Below, piece after piece: positions 9,701 to 18,407 of a stretch of 64,000 bases of DNA. The notes under the pieces were generated by a model that was given only the letters and a program-made list of their open reading frames with translations, was not told where the DNA came from and ran no database searches. The stretch spans positions 4,331,001 to 4,395,000 of the forward strand of contig NZ_CP073721.1 of NCBI RefSeq assembly GCF_025264685.1. The letters are read 5' to 3'. Made by a program: the position numbers and the translations under genes. Source of the DNA: Dactylosporangium roseum. GTDB taxonomy: Bacteria; Actinomycetota; Actinomycetes; Mycobacteriales; Micromonosporaceae. Each line of letters begins with the position of its first letter. The stretch's first letter is position 1.

Positions 9701-10405
9701 TCATGCCTGCGGGGCCCAGTAGCCGGCCAGTGTGCTGGTGGCCGGGTCGTCGGAGCCGAGCAGGAAGCTCCACGGGTCGGCGCCGTCGGGGACGGCGACG
9801 CCGTCGTAGGCGGCGAGGTCGGCCGGTGGGGCGGGGTCGTCGACCGCGACGGCCGGGTCGAAGGCCGCGGACAGGTCGTGGTCGGGGCCGCCCAGGACGT
9901 CGACGTCGGTCCAGGGGTAGCCGTCGACAGGCTCCGGCGGGTCCTCCAGGTGGAGTTCGGCCGGGAACGGCACCTCGTGCCAGGCCGGGTCGTCGCCGAG
10001 AGTGCCGACGTCCGGGTCGGTGCCGAACGCCGCCGGGTTGCCGGCCGGGTCGTCCCCGGCCTCGCCCGGGTCGCTCACGTCACCCGGGTCGCCGGCGCCG
10101 AACTCGGTGGAGGTCAGGTCGGCGGGCTGGTCGTGGTCGCCGTAGCCGGCGGCGACGCTGTGGTCGTAGTCCTCGGCGGCGTGCTCGGTGCCGAGCGGCT
10201 CCTCCAGGTCGTCGCCGCCCGGGTGGGCGTCGTGGTGCCCGCCCAGGTCGCCGTCGCCGAAGCCGCCGTCATGGAACTGGCCGCCGAACTCGGCGCCGAA
10301 CGTCTCGTGCCCGAGTTCGTGGCCGCCGCCGTCAGCGCCGAGGTCGGCGGTGTCAGCGGTGTCGCCGGTGTCGCCGGACTCGGACCATTCCCACTGCCCG
10401 TCCAT
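9701..10405 (-). CDS. Highly acidic low-complexity protein without Lys or Arg
   Basis: A 234-residue protein with no lysine and no arginine at all, very rich in Asp, Gly, Ala and His. It is repetitive near the N-terminus (GDTGDTADTADLGADGGG, then FGDGDLGGHHDAH). I recognise no domain, signal peptide or membrane helix. It is the last gene of the dynamin-GrpE operon, 11 bases after the IniA-like gene, so it is probably translated with it. By position it is comparable to the low-complexity IniB of mycobacterial iniBAC, but there is no sequence evidence of homology. It is likely intrinsically disordered. Confidence 0.75.
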   Translation of the reverse strand: MDGQWEWSESGDTGDTADTADLGADGGGHELGHETFGAEFGGQFHDGGFGDGDLGGHHDAHPGGDDLEEPLGTEHAAEDYDHSVAAGYGDHDQPADLTSTEFGAGDPGDVSDPGEAGDDPAGNPAAFGTDPDVGTLGDDPAWHEVPFPAELHLEDPPEPVDGYPWTDVDVLGGPDHDLSAAFDPAVAVDDPAPPADLAAYDGVAVPDGADPWSFLLGSDDPATSTLAGYWAPQA

Positions 10406-10416
10406 GGTGGACCCCC

Positions 10417-12336
10417 CTACGCCTCGGCCTGCGCGTCGGCCGCGTCAGCGGGTGCGCTGGGCGCCAGTGCCCGTACCCGCACGAGGACCTCGTCAACCTG
10501 TTTGATACGCGAGCGCAGCCCTTCCCGCTCGGTGTTCAGCGCGGCTTTGCGCTTGGCGCGTTCCGCCTTGTCCTCGGCGAGGGACTTGTCGATGTTGGCG
10601 ATGTGCGCGTCGAGCTGCTTGAGCCGCCGTTCGATCGCCTCGTCGAGGGCGAGGGTGAGCGCGTACTGCAGGTCGGTGAACCGGTGCATGATCTCGTCGG
10701 ACAGCGCGGCCCGGGCCTCGCCCAGGACCTCCCGCAGCCACGTGCGGGTCTGCTGCTTGTCGGTCATGCTCTTCCGCTTGAAGATCATGTACGCGCCGGC
10801 GGCGAGACCGAGACCAATGCCGATGACGGGGATGACGAGCCCGGCACCGGCGACGCCGGCGAGACCGATCGCGCCGGCACCGGCCATCGCACCCCGCCCG
10901 GCCATCATCGCCATACCGGCCGAGGACATGACGACCATGGCGCCGTCGCCGCCACCGCCGTCACGGCGGGGCTTGGTGCCCAGGGCGTGCCGCAGTTTCG
11001 CGTTGAGCTGCCGCAGCACGTGCTGCAGCTCGTTGGGGTGGAACACCTGCGCGAGGACCCGCTCGCCGACCTTGCGGAACCGGAACTCGAGGTCGTGGGA
11101 CAGCCGCACGGACAGCGCGTACAGCGCCTTGTCGACCTCCTGCGGCAGGTTGTTGATGTCGCTGCGGCCGCCCTTGTCGACCTTCTCCATGAACTGTTCC
11201 TGCAACTGCGTGATGTAGTTCCGCAGCCGCGTGGTGGCCTCGACCCTCGCCCGTTGCGTCTCGGTGGACAGGGCCAGGGACCACTGCCGGGACTCGGTGC
11301 GTTTCCGGGCGGCGACCTGGGCCCGTTCCTCCTTGGCCCGCTCGGCGTCCTTCGGATCCGGGTCGGTGGCCTTCATCCGCTCACCGATCTCCTGGTCGAT
11401 GCGGATGTACTCGGACCGCACCGAACGCAGCACGTTGGCCTGCTGCATGAGATGGCCCTTGCTGGCCAGGTTGATGAGGGCGTGCTGCAACTCGGCGATC
11501 CGCGACTCGCGGATGAGCTCGCCCGCGGCGTCCTTCGGCATGGTCATCGCCAGCTCGGCGAGCCGCGCCGAGACAGGGAACCACGGTGCGGTGCCGAACC
11601 GGGGCGCGTGGGCCTGCAACTGACCCTTGTTGTCGGCGAGGATGGTACGCCAGCCGGGGTACGCGTCGACCTTCGTCAGCGCGAACAGCACGAAGTTGAC
11701 CTTCTTGCTGGCCTCGATGAGGAACGACATCTCCGGCTTCGAGAACGGCGAGGACGAGTCGACGACGAACAGCAGCGCCGTGGCCTTCTCGACGGCGTCC
11801 ATGGCGACCTCGGCGTGCATCGAGTCGAGACCGCCGGTGCCGGGGGTGTCGATGAGCGTGAGGTACTGCAGCAGCGGCGCCGAGTGGTGGATCTCGATCC
11901 GCCGCGGCGGGCGCATCCCGTCGGGCAGCCGGCCCAGCACGGTGCCCCAGTCGCGCAGGTCGCCGAGCCCGAGCGGGATCGGGTCCTCCCGGCCGGGGAC
12001 GTACGCGCGGGCACCGTGCTGCGCGTTGTGCTGGAACTCCAGGTAGGACGCGGTCGCGACGGCCGCGTCGACCGGCGACAGGTTCGGCACGCCCATGAGC
12101 ATGTTGGTCAGCGAGCTCTTACCGCGTTTGGTCTCGCCCACCACGACGATCCGGGGCCGGGTGACCTCCCGGCGCCGCTCGGTGTCGATGTCGGCGGCCG
12201 CGTCAGGGTCGATCTTGCGAAGGTACGCGAGGCTGCCGTCGACGCCGGCCTTGAGCAACTTGCCGAGGGCCGCGGTCGCGTCGGCCGGTTTCTTCGCGGC
12301 CTGCCCGGCGGGGGCCGCGTCGGAGGTCTGCGTCAT
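10417..12336 (-). CDS. Dynamin-like GTPase, IniA-like
   Basis: A 639-residue bacterial dynamin-like protein. GTPase motifs are G1 GETKRGKSS (67-75), G3 DTPG (163-166) and G4 TKVD (221-224). A long helical region follows, then a Gly/Ala/Ile-rich hydrophobic segment (about 464-520), which should insert in the membrane like the paddle of IniA/BDLP. A charged coiled-coil end comes last (about 560-630). Such proteins assemble on membranes and remodel or repair them using GTP. Its ATG overlaps the stop of the GrpE-like gene by four bases (ATGA), indicating translational coupling. The pairing with a second, shorter dynamin upstream matches the IniA/IniC arrangement. Confidence 0.88.
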   Translation of the reverse strand: MTQTSDAAPAGQAAKKPADATAALGKLLKAGVDGSLAYLRKIDPDAAADIDTERRREVTRPRIVVVGETKRGKSSLTNMLMGVPNLSPVDAAVATASYLEFQHNAQHGARAYVPGREDPIPLGLGDLRDWGTVLGRLPDGMRPPRRIEIHHSAPLLQYLTLIDTPGTGGLDSMHAEVAMDAVEKATALLFVVDSSSPFSKPEMSFLIEASKKVNFVLFALTKVDAYPGWRTILADNKGQLQAHAPRFGTAPWFPVSARLAELAMTMPKDAAGELIRESRIAELQHALINLASKGHLMQQANVLRSVRSEYIRIDQEIGERMKATDPDPKDAERAKEERAQVAARKRTESRQWSLALSTETQRARVEATTRLRNYITQLQEQFMEKVDKGGRSDINNLPQEVDKALYALSVRLSHDLEFRFRKVGERVLAQVFHPNELQHVLRQLNAKLRHALGTKPRRDGGGGDGAMVVMSSAGMAMMAGRGAMAGAGAIGLAGVAGAGLVIPVIGIGLGLAAGAYMIFKRKSMTDKQQTRTWLREVLGEARAALSDEIMHRFTDLQYALTLALDEAIERRLKQLDAHIANIDKSLAEDKAERAKRKAALNTEREGLRSRIKQVDEVLVRVRALAPSAPADAADAQAEA

Positions 12337-13184
12337 CGCTGCTGCCCTTTACGTGGTTGCTGCGCGGTGGTGCCCGCCGGTCCGTTGTGGTGCGCCACCG
12401 TCGGGTGCGCGCCGGTGGCGCCGCCGGCGTTGCGGGCGGCCTGGTAGACGGTGACGATCGGGGCGCGCAGGACCCGCCCGTCACGGTCGACGTAGCCGGG
12501 GACCTCGACGGCGGCGATCGACCCGATCAGCGCCGGGTCGCTGCTGGGGGTGGCGCCGCCGGCCTCGTGGTGCGCCGGGTCGAACCGGGCCCCGACCGGC
12601 TCGACGGTGGTGACCCCGGCCTCCTGCAGCGCGGTGCCGAGCCGGTCGCCGAGCGCCTTGCTGGTGACCCGGTCCCGCACGTAGATACACGCCTGGACCA
12701 GCGCCCGCCGGTCGGCGTCGGCCGCGCTCGACCTGCCCGCCCCGCCGGTCCCGCCGGTCCCACCAGCGCCGCCGGTGGCGGCGGGTGCGGCGGGACGGCG
12801 CGCCGACAGCAGCAACAGCAGCATCAGCGCGGCACCGACGAACAGCGCGCCGACGAACGCGACGAGCGCCGGCTGGATCCCGAACGCCTCCTGCTCCGTG
12901 CACGCCGCGGCCGGTGCGGCCTGGCCCTGCTGGCCCTGCTGGCCCTGCACGACCGGGGCGGTCTGCTTCTGCTCCGGCGGTTGGTTCGGGGTGCCGACCT
13001 CGTCACCGATCCCGACCCCGCTGCCGGAGTTCTGGGCCGGCGCGGTCGAGGCCACCGGGGCGGGCGAGACCGCGGCCGGGCAGTCCGGCGCGCCGCTGAG
13101 CAGGCCGGTCGCCACGCCGGTGAGCACCGCGACGATCAAGGCTACGGCAACCGCGATCAGGCGCAGGCTGCTGTTGGAGGACAT
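12333..13184 (-). CDS. Two-helix membrane protein with GrpE-like C-terminal domain
   Basis: A 283-residue protein with a membrane helix at about 7-29, an extracytoplasmic Pro/Gln/Gly-rich loop of about 75 residues with two Cys (PDCP, AACTEQE), and a second helix at about 105-127. After a Gly-Thr linker, residues about 158-248 read as a GrpE head and beta-wing: TALQEAGVTTVEPVGARFDP, HHEAGGATPSSDP and VPGYVDRDGRVLRAPIV line up with the conserved end of GrpE. GrpE exchanges nucleotide on Hsp70, so the partner is probably the membrane-anchored Hsp70 at 8087. The ATG at 13184 follows GGAG; earlier starts up to 13277 exist but lack this. The long GrpE dimerisation helix is missing. Confidence 0.75.
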   Translation of the reverse strand: MSSNSSLRLIAVAVALIVAVLTGVATGLLSGAPDCPAAVSPAPVASTAPAQNSGSGVGIGDEVGTPNQPPEQKQTAPVVQGQQGQQGQAAPAAACTEQEAFGIQPALVAFVGALFVGAALMLLLLLSARRPAAPAATGGAGGTGGTGGAGRSSAADADRRALVQACIYVRDRVTSKALGDRLGTALQEAGVTTVEPVGARFDPAHHEAGGATPSSDPALIGSIAAVEVPGYVDRDGRVLRAPIVTVYQAARNAGGATGAHPTVAHHNGPAGTTAQQPRKGQQR

Positions 13185-13251
13185 CTTCGGCTCCTGGGGG
13201 TCGGGGCCACGAACAGAGGCAGGACGGTTCACTGGACGGGACTGGGACTGG

Positions 13252-14766
13252 CTACCGGACATGGGCCTGGCCACCACGGATGCGCTGGGACAGCAGGTAG
13301 AACCCGCGGTGCGCGACGAGCGCGACCCGCGACTGCGACGGGCTGGCCCCGGCGACGGCGTAGGCCCGCCACCGGGTCGCGGCGTCGAGCGCGGCCCGGA
13401 CCATCTGGTCCCGGTCGGCCTGCGGCAGGTTCAGGATCCAGCCGGGATCGTTGGACAACGCGAGCCGGGTCAGCTCGCCCTCCATCTGGTCGGGCAGGTC
13501 GACGGCGCCGGTGGTGACCAACTGCGCCACCTCGAGCAGCCGCAACCGGTGCGACTCGGGCTGCTGCAGGACCCGCTCGATGGCGTCGCGCAGCAGCTCC
13601 CGGTCGTGGGGCCGCTCGGCGTGGCTGGCGATCTTCTCCAGGCTCGACAGCGCCCACCCGGCCTTGATCGCGTCGGTGCGCCACCGGAACGCGTGGTCGA
13701 GGGTCTGCCGCAGCCGCGGGAACCCCGACGCCTGGAACAGCATCCGCACCAGCTCACCGGTGGCGAGGGTCGGCTTGGCGACCAGTTGCGCGATGGCGAA
13801 GCTGATGCCGTACAGGTCGAGCAGCCGCAGCAGCCGTTCCCGCGACTCGCGGGTGATCCCGCAGTCCCGGGACGTGAACAGGTCCACGGAGGCGAGCAGG
13901 ACGGTCCGCTCGCCCTGCGGCAGCGCGGCGAGCTGCCGCAGCGCCTCGCAGTCGGCGGCGGTCAGCCGCCCGGCTTCGGTCGTCTCGGCGAGCAGCCCGA
14001 CCACCGGCACGACGTCGGACACCACCCGGCGCAGCACCTTGGACTGGTCGGCGGCCAGCGGCGCGACGATCGGCCACGGGTCCTGACCGCCGCCGGCGAG
14101 CTTGTCGACCTTGTTGAACAGGCCGAGCGAGTTGATCGGGTTCGACGACAGCCGCGCCGAGATCGACCGGAACGCCTCCAGGGCCTGGACGTCGTCCTCC
14201 CGGACGGACTGCGTGAACACGTAGATGATCGCCTCGGCGCCGGAGAGCGCACCGGCGGAGTCCGAGTCGAGGTCGTCGTCGATCGGCGCCTCGGAGAACA
14301 GGAACCGGCGGGCCTGGTCCGACACGGACGTGTTCGCCGACGACAGGCCGGGCGTGTCGACGACAGTCAGGTCACGCAGATGGTCGCTGGTGAGGGTGAC
14401 GTCGACGTAGGCGACCTCGTGGCGGGCGACACCGAGCCGCTGCGGGATCATCCCCGCCTCGTCGAGCGGGAGACTGACCCGGGCACCGTTGCGCTTGACG
14501 ACGTCGACCCGGTCGGAGGTGCCGTAGCGGAACTGGGTCACGATCCGGGTGCACTCGCCGACCTCGGTCGGCGCGACCCGCCGGCCGATCAGCGCGTTGA
14601 CGAGCGTCGACTTGCCGGACTTGAGCCGGCCGGCGATCGCGACCCGCAGCGGCTCGCCGAGCCGCCGCCGCACGTCGACCACCTGCGCCTGGGCGGCGCC
14701 GCCGACACGGTTGCCGACCTCGGCGCACAGGTCGGCGACGCGGGAGCTGAGTGGTCCTGGAGCCAC
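13252..14766 (-). CDS. Dynamin-like GTPase, IniC-like
   Basis: A 504-residue dynamin-family GTPase with G1 GRLKSGKS (46-53), G2 Thr in ECTRIV (about 73), G3 DTPG (137-140) and G4 NKVD (218-221). It lacks the long hydrophobic segment of the IniA-like neighbour, as IniC does relative to IniA. The rest is helical and Leu-rich with scattered basic residues. It is the first gene of the operon IniC-like, GrpE-like, IniA-like, acidic protein, with a 67-base gap before the GrpE-like start. It is divergent from the large LuxR-type regulator, with a 227-base shared control region. Confidence 0.87.
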   Translation of the reverse strand: MAPGPLSSRVADLCAEVGNRVGGAAQAQVVDVRRRLGEPLRVAIAGRLKSGKSTLVNALIGRRVAPTEVGECTRIVTQFRYGTSDRVDVVKRNGARVSLPLDEAGMIPQRLGVARHEVAYVDVTLTSDHLRDLTVVDTPGLSSANTSVSDQARRFLFSEAPIDDDLDSDSAGALSGAEAIIYVFTQSVREDDVQALEAFRSISARLSSNPINSLGLFNKVDKLAGGGQDPWPIVAPLAADQSKVLRRVVSDVVPVVGLLAETTEAGRLTAADCEALRQLAALPQGERTVLLASVDLFTSRDCGITRESRERLLRLLDLYGISFAIAQLVAKPTLATGELVRMLFQASGFPRLRQTLDHAFRWRTDAIKAGWALSSLEKIASHAERPHDRELLRDAIERVLQQPESHRLRLLEVAQLVTTGAVDLPDQMEGELTRLALSNDPGWILNLPQADRDQMVRAALDAATRWRAYAVAGASPSQSRVALVAHRGFYLLSQRIRGGQAHVR

Positions 14767-14993
14767 GGGGTCAGCTCCGGTTCGACGGCACGCACAGACT
14801 GATCACCGACTGCGCGAGGCCGGTAGGTTCCGCCACAATGCCGACGTACCCTCGGGTGTCCAAGGGGTGGACCTCGCTCATTATTCGCTCCTGGATGGAA
14901 TCAGAACCGTCATGTCACGCACGTACGGCACACACATTACGAATATCCTGCGCGCGCAGGATCCCATGTTCGTGCCACGAATGGAGGCGACCC
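14767..14993. promoter_or_regulatory. Divergent control region with 18-bp palindrome
   Basis: This 227-base region between the dynamin operon and the LuxR-type regulator is lower in GC than its surroundings. It contains a perfect 18-bp palindrome, ATCCTGCGCGCGCAGGAT (14945-14962), 32 bases before the regulator start, and AT-richer tracts near 14878-14940 that could hold promoters. The palindrome could be the regulator's operator, which is inference. Confidence 0.5.
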
Positions 14994-17507
14994 GTGCCTG
15001 AGGCACCGACTGATGACCCCGGGACCGGCACGCCGGCGGTCGGCCGGGCGACGGTGGGTGCCGCGGCGTGGCCGCCTGCTGACCTGGTCGCCGCGGCGAT
15101 GGACGCCCTGCGTAACCCGGGTCTCGTGGTCATCGCCGGCGCACCCGGCACGGGCCGCACAACCGTCCTGAAACGCCTCGGGGAGGCGTTCCGCGGCGCC
15201 GTGTTCACCGGCGGCGCGCTCGCGATGCTGCGGGGTGTGCCGGCCCTGCCACTGTCCCGCGCGGTGCGGGTGCGACTCCCGTCACACGAGGCGCCGCTGC
15301 TCGCCGAAGCCGTCCGCTCCCGCGTCCGTCACGGACTGCTACTCCTCGACGACCTGCAGTGGGCCGACCCGCTGACGATGGCCGCGCTGCCCGCCATCGC
15401 CGAACACTGTCGGATAGCCGTCACCTTACGCACCCCGCACCGCCTGCCCGGCGACGCCGAACAGGCACTACGCCGCGCCGCGTCCGCTTCGGGCGCGTGG
15501 CTCAACATGCCGGCGATGCCCGCCGACGCCGCCGCGGCACTGGTACGGCAGATCGCCCCCTCGGCGAGCCCGACCGTCGTCGCCGACCTGGTCCGCCGCG
15601 CCGGCGGGGTACCCCTGGCCGTCACCGCGCTCGCCAAACACGTCGCGCAGGGCGGCACCCACCGCGACACCGGCGAAGGCCTCGACAAGGGCCTCGCCTA
15701 CACCGTCGCCGGCGCCCTCGCGGACCTGACCCGCCCCGCCCGCACCGCCATGGCCGCCCTCGGCCTGCTCGGCCGGCCGGTGAGCGCGCCGGTCCTCGGC
15801 GAGGGCCTCGCCGAGCTGACCTCGACCGGCCTCGTCGACATCGACGACGGCATCGCCGCACCCGTCTCCCCGTACACGGCCGAGGTCGCCGCCGGCCTGC
15901 TCGACCCCGCCGAACGGGCCGCGCTGCACCGCCGCCTCGCGACCCTGGTCCCGCCACGCGAAGCCGCCCGGCACCTCGCCGCCGCCGGCGCCACCGGCGA
16001 GGCCTACCAGGTCGCGGTCCGCGCCGCCGCGGCCGCCGACTCCTCCGGCGACCGCGCCGAACTGCTCCTGCTCGCCTGCGACCTGCCCGGCGTGACCGCC
16101 GAACCGCAGGTGCGCATCGCCGCCGCCCGCGCCGCCCTCGCCGCCGGCCGCCCCGGCTCCTGCCTGCGGGTCGTCGACCCGGCCACCACCGACCCGGTCG
16201 CCGCGGTCCTGCGCGGCGAGGCACTGCTGCAACAGGGCAACGCGGCCGCCGCCGCGGCCGCCGTCACGACCGTCCCCGACGACGCGCCCCCCGACGTCCT
16301 CGGCGGCCGCGACCGGATCCGGCTGCTGAGCATGCTCACCACCGACCCCGGCGGCGCCGCCGCCCGCGCCGAAGACCTGCTGAAGGTCCACGGCGACACA
16401 CCCGCCCACCCGGGCCTGCGCGCCGCGATCGCCGCCGTACGGGCCGGCACCCGCCAACCCGGCTGGGAATACGGCCTGGCGTCCGCCGCGTCCGCCGCCG
16501 GGCAGGCCGGCGACGCCCTCGCCGCCCGGTGGAGCGCCTGGCTGCTCGTGGAGACCCTGACCGCCGACGCCCGCCTCACCGAGGCCGCCCAGGCCGCCGC
16601 CGCGGCCGCCGCCGCCTGCGCCGGGGACCTCGCCTACAGTTGGCAGACCCGGTTCATCGCCGCGCAACTGTGGTGCGACGCACTGCGCGGCGAGGAGATC
16701 GACGAGGTCGTCCGCCGCGCCGGTGACCTCACCGACCGGACCCTGCCCGCCGTCGCCCGCGGCTACGCCGTCGCCGCGGCCAGCCTCGCCGAAGCCGACG
16801 GCGGCCTGCTCGCCCCGGCCCGCGCCCGCCTGGAAGCCCTGCCGAACCGGCCCGCCACGACCGGCGCCGTCCTCGACTGGGTGGCCCGCGAGGCCGCCTG
16901 GCTCGACGGCCAGCCCGACCAGGCGACAACCCCCGCGACCGACCCCGCACCGCCGCTCGTCGACGGGCTGCGCCGCATCACCGCCCGCTGGGCCGCCTAC
17001 GACGCCGGCGTCACCGGCGACGGACCGCACCCCGGCGACGCGACCCTGCCACCCGTCGTGGCGACCCTCGAGGCGTGGAAGTCCCCGGACCGCTTCGCCG
17101 CGGCCGCCGCCGCCTGGCACGACCTCGCCCGCCGGGAGGAGGTCCGCTGCCTGCTCGCCCGGGGACTGCTCGAAGAGGACGCGGAACAGGCCGTACCACC
17201 ACTACTGGAAGCCGAACGCCTGGCCGAGGAGGCCGGACTGGTCGTCCTGCTCGGACGGGCCCGCCGGGCGCTGCGGCGCCACTCGATCCGCCGCGACACC
17301 CGCGGCCGCCGCGCCGGCGACGACCTCACCGACCGCGAGCGCGACGTGCTGCGCCTCGTCGCCAACGGGGAGCCCACCCGCCGCATCGCCGGCCAGCTCG
17401 GCATCTCCCGGGAAACGGTCGAAACCCACATCCGAGCCGGAATGCGCAAGCTCGGCGCCCGGACCCGCACCGAGGCCGCCGCACTCGCCATCGAGGAACT
17501 TGGATGA
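14994..17507 (+). CDS. Large LuxR-type STAND ATPase regulator (LAL/MalT-like)
   Basis: An 837-residue regulator. Near the N-terminus is a Walker A motif GAPGTGRTT (about 49-57) and a Walker B LLLLDDLQWAD (about 115-125), i.e. an AAA/STAND module. An Ala-rich helical-repeat middle follows, and the last 60 residues are a GerE/LuxR helix-turn-helix (LTDRERDVLRLVANGE, ISRETVETHIRAGMRKLGA). The GTG at 14994 follows GGAGG with a 6-base gap. STAND regulators of this size switch on binding an inducer and ATP. Mycobacterial IniR, beside iniBAC, belongs to this type and is of similar size, so control of the divergent dynamin operon is the obvious hypothesis. Confidence 0.88.
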   Translation: MPEAPTDDPGTGTPAVGRATVGAAAWPPADLVAAAMDALRNPGLVVIAGAPGTGRTTVLKRLGEAFRGAVFTGGALAMLRGVPALPLSRAVRVRLPSHEAPLLAEAVRSRVRHGLLLLDDLQWADPLTMAALPAIAEHCRIAVTLRTPHRLPGDAEQALRRAASASGAWLNMPAMPADAAAALVRQIAPSASPTVVADLVRRAGGVPLAVTALAKHVAQGGTHRDTGEGLDKGLAYTVAGALADLTRPARTAMAALGLLGRPVSAPVLGEGLAELTSTGLVDIDDGIAAPVSPYTAEVAAGLLDPAERAALHRRLATLVPPREAARHLAAAGATGEAYQVAVRAAAAADSSGDRAELLLLACDLPGVTAEPQVRIAAARAALAAGRPGSCLRVVDPATTDPVAAVLRGEALLQQGNAAAAAAAVTTVPDDAPPDVLGGRDRIRLLSMLTTDPGGAAARAEDLLKVHGDTPAHPGLRAAIAAVRAGTRQPGWEYGLASAASAAGQAGDALAARWSAWLLVETLTADARLTEAAQAAAAAAAACAGDLAYSWQTRFIAAQLWCDALRGEEIDEVVRRAGDLTDRTLPAVARGYAVAAASLAEADGGLLAPARARLEALPNRPATTGAVLDWVAREAAWLDGQPDQATTPATDPAPPLVDGLRRITARWAAYDAGVTGDGPHPGDATLPPVVATLEAWKSPDRFAAAAAAWHDLARREEVRCLLARGLLEEDAEQAVPPLLEAERLAEEAGLVVLLGRARRALRRHSIRRDTRGRRAGDDLTDRERDVLRLVANGEPTRRIAGQLGISRETVETHIRAGMRKLGARTRTEAAALAIEELG

Positions 17508-17592
17508 CGCGGGTCGTCGTCCCGCGTGTGCTCTTGTGCCGGACCGCCCCTTCATCGCATGGTGGGCGAATGCTTTCGCGGATGGGCAGCCA

Positions 17593-18144
17593 ATGACCGG
17601 CGACCCGGCACTCGCGCCACGTTACGTCGTGACCTCCGGCGGCGACGCCACCACGGTCCTGCGCCGCCTGGCCCGCGCCGGCTGGACCACCCGGGAAGGC
17701 TTCGCCCTGACCGACCAGCAATGGGACGTCTCCGAGTCCCGGCTGGCCCTGTTCGGCCGGGTCACCGACCCCGACACCGCCGAGCTCGCGCTGCTCGCCG
17801 CCGCCCGCGGCGCCGGAATCGTCGCGATCACCGACCTCACCGGCGAGATCGGCCGGGCACTGCTCGCCGACCTGGGCCGGATCGGGCCGGTGTCCACCGA
17901 CCCCGACACCGAGCTCGGCACCGCCGCGGAACCCGCCGCCGGCGGCCCGCAACTCGCCCCCGAGCAACGGGCCCTGCTGGAGCGCCTCGCCGGCGGCGAG
18001 ACGATCGCCGCCGCCGCCGCGGCGGAGTTCCTGTCCCTGCGGACCGCGAACCGGCGCATCGCCGAGGCCCGCGAAGTCCTCGGCGTCCGCACCACCCGCG
18101 AAGCCGTCCTGGCCTACCTGCGGCTGCGCCGCGAAGGCGGCTGA
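17593..18144 (+). CDS. LuxR-type HTH protein with divergent N-terminal domain
   Basis: A 183-residue protein. The C-terminal 60 residues form a LuxR/GerE-like helix-turn-helix (LAPEQRALLERLAGGETIAA, then LSLRTANRRIAEAREVLGV). The N-terminal half (RYVVTSGGDATTVLRRLARAGW) resembles the alpha/beta layout of a receiver but lacks the phospho-acceptor Asp context, so it is probably phosphorylation-independent. It follows the large LuxR-type gene by 86 bases on the same strand and may be its partner or a second regulator of the dynamin operon. The ATG at 17593 is the first good start. Confidence 0.72.
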   Translation: MTGDPALAPRYVVTSGGDATTVLRRLARAGWTTREGFALTDQQWDVSESRLALFGRVTDPDTAELALLAAARGAGIVAITDLTGEIGRALLADLGRIGPVSTDPDTELGTAAEPAAGGPQLAPEQRALLERLAGGETIAAAAAAEFLSLRTANRRIAEAREVLGVRTTREAVLAYLRLRREGG

Positions 18145-18231
18145 CCCGGGCAAGGCCGGGCAATTCGGACGCACGGCTCGGGGGTATCGCCGCCGAGGCG
18201 AGCCGACCGACGCACGTTCCAGTCGGTCGTC

Positions 18232-18400
18232 TGCCCACCCCGGTGTTGCGCTACTGGATGGTGCTGCACAGTCGTGCGGCTGGTGTCTGTCGCTCATGAT
18301 CGCTGCTGGACCCGGGTGGCGCGTTCCGGTCGGGCGACTCCATCATGGGAAAGATGTGGCTGCCCCGATAGCCGGATCTTTCCCATGATCATGGAGTCGC
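18232..18400. repeat. Dispersed intergenic repeat with family-2 hairpin, interrupted by IS
   Basis: Bases 18239-18340 match the reverse complement of about 56822-56925 at roughly 80 percent. They run into an imperfect hairpin (arms about 18335-18355 and 18376-18400) built on CATGGGAAAGAT. Related hairpins are at 50665-50720 and 56766-56821. The last eight bases, GGAGTCGC (18393-18400), are duplicated at 20038-20045 as the target site of the inserted IS. Confidence 0.75.
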
Positions 18401-18407
18401 TGAGGAT

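Noticed and set aside
8443..12447. 1334-codon plus-strand open frame
   Set aside because: It runs in an alternate frame of the Hsp70 gene and antisense through the dynamin operon; no recognisable domain.
17593..17900. Classical response-regulator receiver at the N-terminus of the small LuxR protein
   Set aside because: The conserved acidic pocket and phospho-acceptor context are absent.
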